Assembly: GCA_012719035.1 (NCBI GenBank)
Contig: JAAYBD010000044.1
Coordinates: 1-64,000 of the forward strand
DNA: 64,000 nucleotides
Source of the DNA: Clostridiales bacterium
Lineage (GTDB): Bacteria > Bacillota > Clostridia > Oscillospirales > Oscillospiraceae
Direction of reading: 5' to 3'
How positions within the stretch are numbered: the stretch's first letter is position 1; every line of letters begins with the position of its first letter. Shown piece after piece: positions 62,695 through 64,000 of this stretch. The position numbers and the translations under genes are program-made. The notes under the pieces were generated by a model. That model did no database searches, was not told the DNA's origin, and saw only the letters and a program-made list of their open reading frames with translations.

Positions 62695-63204
62695 TTATGT
62701 ATACAATTGAACTAAAATATTAACTAACACAATTATTCCACTTGATGCAAGGGCTATAATTAAGCCTATTAATGTACCAATAATTGCACCTCTTATATGA
62801 TGAATAGGATTTTTATATTCTCTTACCATATCCTCGGTTCCGGGGATAATCACGCGTTTGTTATGGCAAAACAGCCATATATCTAAAATCAATAAATCGT
62901 ATATGTTAACAACAAAAAATAATATAAATATATGCGCAAAAGCTTCTATAAATGTTCTTGAACCAGAAAACCATGCTATTATTGCCATAAAAATAATACA
63001 CAGTGATATAAATAACATTTTAGTTGCAATATGTTTGGTTCTATATTTTCTAATCGCTGGCTGATATTGCGGCAAACTTTCAACTCTTTGTCTAATAGCT
63101 GTAGGATATGACATTATACAATTTAATGGGTTTTTATATAGTGGTGGCAAAACCATCAAAGTAAACAATCCACATAGAATAATGCATTCAATAATTAATA
63201 CCAT
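62695..63204 (-). CDS. Hypothetical multi-pass membrane protein
   Basis: The 169-residue protein has hydrophobic segments at ~3-21, ~63-83, ~88-108 and ~140-165 and short basic loops (RKYRTKHIATK, CHNKRVIIPGTEDMVREY). GGGAG precedes ATG. I do not recognise the family. It lies beside the IS remnants and may be part of a small accessory locus. Confidence 0.65.
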   Translation of the reverse strand: MVLIIECIILCGLFTLMVLPPLYKNPLNCIMSYPTAIRQRVESLPQYQPAIRKYRTKHIATKMLFISLCIIFMAIIAWFSGSRTFIEAFAHIFILFFVVNIYDLLILDIWLFCHNKRVIIPGTEDMVREYKNPIHHIRGAIIGTLIGLIIALASSGIIVLVNILVQLYT

Positions 63205-63329
63205 TATATATAATCTCCCAATAAAAATATAAATTCACTCTGCAAGCAATATTTTTTGTACTACTATTTTCTCAATAAAAGTGGGTGTTTCAAGTGACTC
63301 ATTATGAACAATGAAAAGAGGTAATCGCT

Positions 63330-63413
63330 ATGAAAATTAAAAACTGTTTACCATCCTTTTGCGAGGGGTGCTCTGGATGATACCCAGATTATGATGGTGA
63401 AATAAAGAGGTAG
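63330..63413 (+). pseudogene. Tiny Cys-rich frame interrupted by TGA
   Basis: AAGAGG precedes ATG 63330, which reads MKIKNCLPSFCEGCSG to a TGA at 63378. The same frame continues with YPDYDGEIKR to a stop at 63413. This may be a decayed small gene. The rest of 63205-63529 shows nothing else. Confidence 0.25.
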
Positions 63414-63529
63414 GCAATCAAGGCGTAAATGGCGAGGTTACCCACACTCTCGCAGAAACCAAGATTAGTTTTAGACAGCAAAAATCACTTAGCTAACGAA
63501 TGCTTATCATCCCACTGATAAGCTGGATT

Positions 63530-63706
63530 TTATTTGTTCCTTTTCACTATAAACGCTGAAATTAAAGTAATTATTAATCCAGCTATAAAAATCCAAGCAA
63601 CTAAGTCTGGAATAGGCTTTTCAATTAAAACAAATATTGCCATAACAATACCTGCTATCAATTCAATCATAAGACCTGTTTTCGCACCGTTATTAAATTT
63701 TTTCAT
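63530..63706 (-). CDS. Small two-helix membrane protein (58 residues)
   Basis: ATG 63706 has GAGGAGG ten bases upstream. The product has two hydrophobic segments (GLMIELIAGIVMAIFVLIE and WIFIAGLIITLISAFIV) and basic ends (MKKFNNGAK, KRNK). The family is unknown. The clear ribosome site supports a real gene. It lies downstream of another membrane-protein gene on the same strand, so the two may be one operon. Confidence 0.65.
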   Translation of the reverse strand: MKKFNNGAKTGLMIELIAGIVMAIFVLIEKPIPDLVAWIFIAGLIITLISAFIVKRNK

Positions 63707-63798
63707 AACGTATATGCCTCCTCAAATTTCTGTTTGCCCTTTAGTATATGATATAAACGAAGGGAACTTCGCATTAGTCTCATTTTATTTGCAAAAAA

Positions 63799-64000
63799 CT
63801 ATTCCTCAATCTTTGCTTGCAAAGAAAACTTAGATATTCTTTTTTGATATCTTATCACAGGTATCATGCATAGCAATCCAAAAATCAGAAATGCAACTGC
63901 TTCATAGGGATGCGCCTTAATATCCATGAATCTCCAAAGGGATAAGCCCAAAGGTAAAATCATTATTGTCAGCCATGCGTTTCTTATTGGTTTATAATAA
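63799..64000 (-). CDS. C-terminal part of a small membrane protein (5' end outside window)
   Basis: The frame is open from the window edge to a stop at 63799, giving 66 residues. Two hydrophobic segments (WLTIMILPLGLSLWRFM and AVAFLIFGLLCMIPVI) are followed by a basic tail (RYQKRISKFSLQAK). The true start probably lies beyond 64000, although an internal ATG exists. Together with the 58-residue gene 92 bases downstream it looks like a small leftward membrane-protein operon. Confidence 0.55.
   Translation of the reverse strand, partial: YYKPIRNAWLTIMILPLGLSLWRFMDIKAHPYEAVAFLIFGLLCMIPVIRYQKRISKFSLQAKIEE

Overview
The window looks like the chromosome of a spore-forming anaerobic member of the Clostridia. 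The signs are a bofA gene, a stand-alone Spo0A-type DNA-binding domain, two BclA-like collagen proteins, an FprA flavodiiron protein, several SLH-domain surface proteins, low-to-moderate GC, strong AGGAGG ribosome sites and Firmicutes-type intrinsic terminators. I saw no tRNA, rRNA or CRISPR array.

Layout. 1-5.4 kb is accessory: the end of an unrecognised large gene, a truncated Y-family polymerase with a foreign Cys-rich tail, a CoA-transferase, and a small leftward HTH / sigma-like / holin cluster. 5.4-14.5 kb holds an FMN-riboswitch riboflavin operon (ribD-ribE-ribBA-ribH) flanked by two paralogous solute-binding-like lipoproteins, one of them frameshifted. 14.6-24 kb holds the orphan Spo0A_C protein, two BlaI/M56 (BlaR1-like) regulatory pairs, a membrane glycosyltransferase, a KAS III-like enzyme and a STAS-like protein. 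24-29 kb is redox and stress: CoA-binding protein, FprA, Cu-Zn SOD and a DUF255 thioredoxin-fold protein. 29.7-33.4 kb carries two tandem collagen-like exosporium proteins, and 33.4-35 kb an FAD/Rieske oxidoreductase.

35-42 kb is the most interesting part. Two divergent SLH surface-layer genes share the same signal peptide and 5' leader and flank a tyrosine recombinase gene. The recombinase sits between two inverted 26-bp sites, each made of two inverted 10-bp arms around the same 6-bp spacer. Only the left end of the enclosed 1.2-kb segment has an outward promoter (TTGACC-17-TAACAT); the right end has a terminator. I read this as a self-contained invertible switch choosing which S-layer protein is made, at present the left one.

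42-52.7 kb contains two phage-tail-like small genes, a third SLH protein, thioredoxin and a Crp/Fnr regulator, galE, a chemoreceptor, an aldehyde dehydrogenase and a transglutaminase-like lipoprotein lacking its catalytic Cys. 52.8-61 kb is more core: a YitT protein, parC/parE-type topoisomerase IV, DUF2508-bofA, a strongly expressed candidate structured RNA, and a CNNM/CorC transporter-like protein. 61-64 kb is decayed: an IS1595-like remnant cut by an IS3-family remnant, then small membrane-protein genes, the last running off the window.
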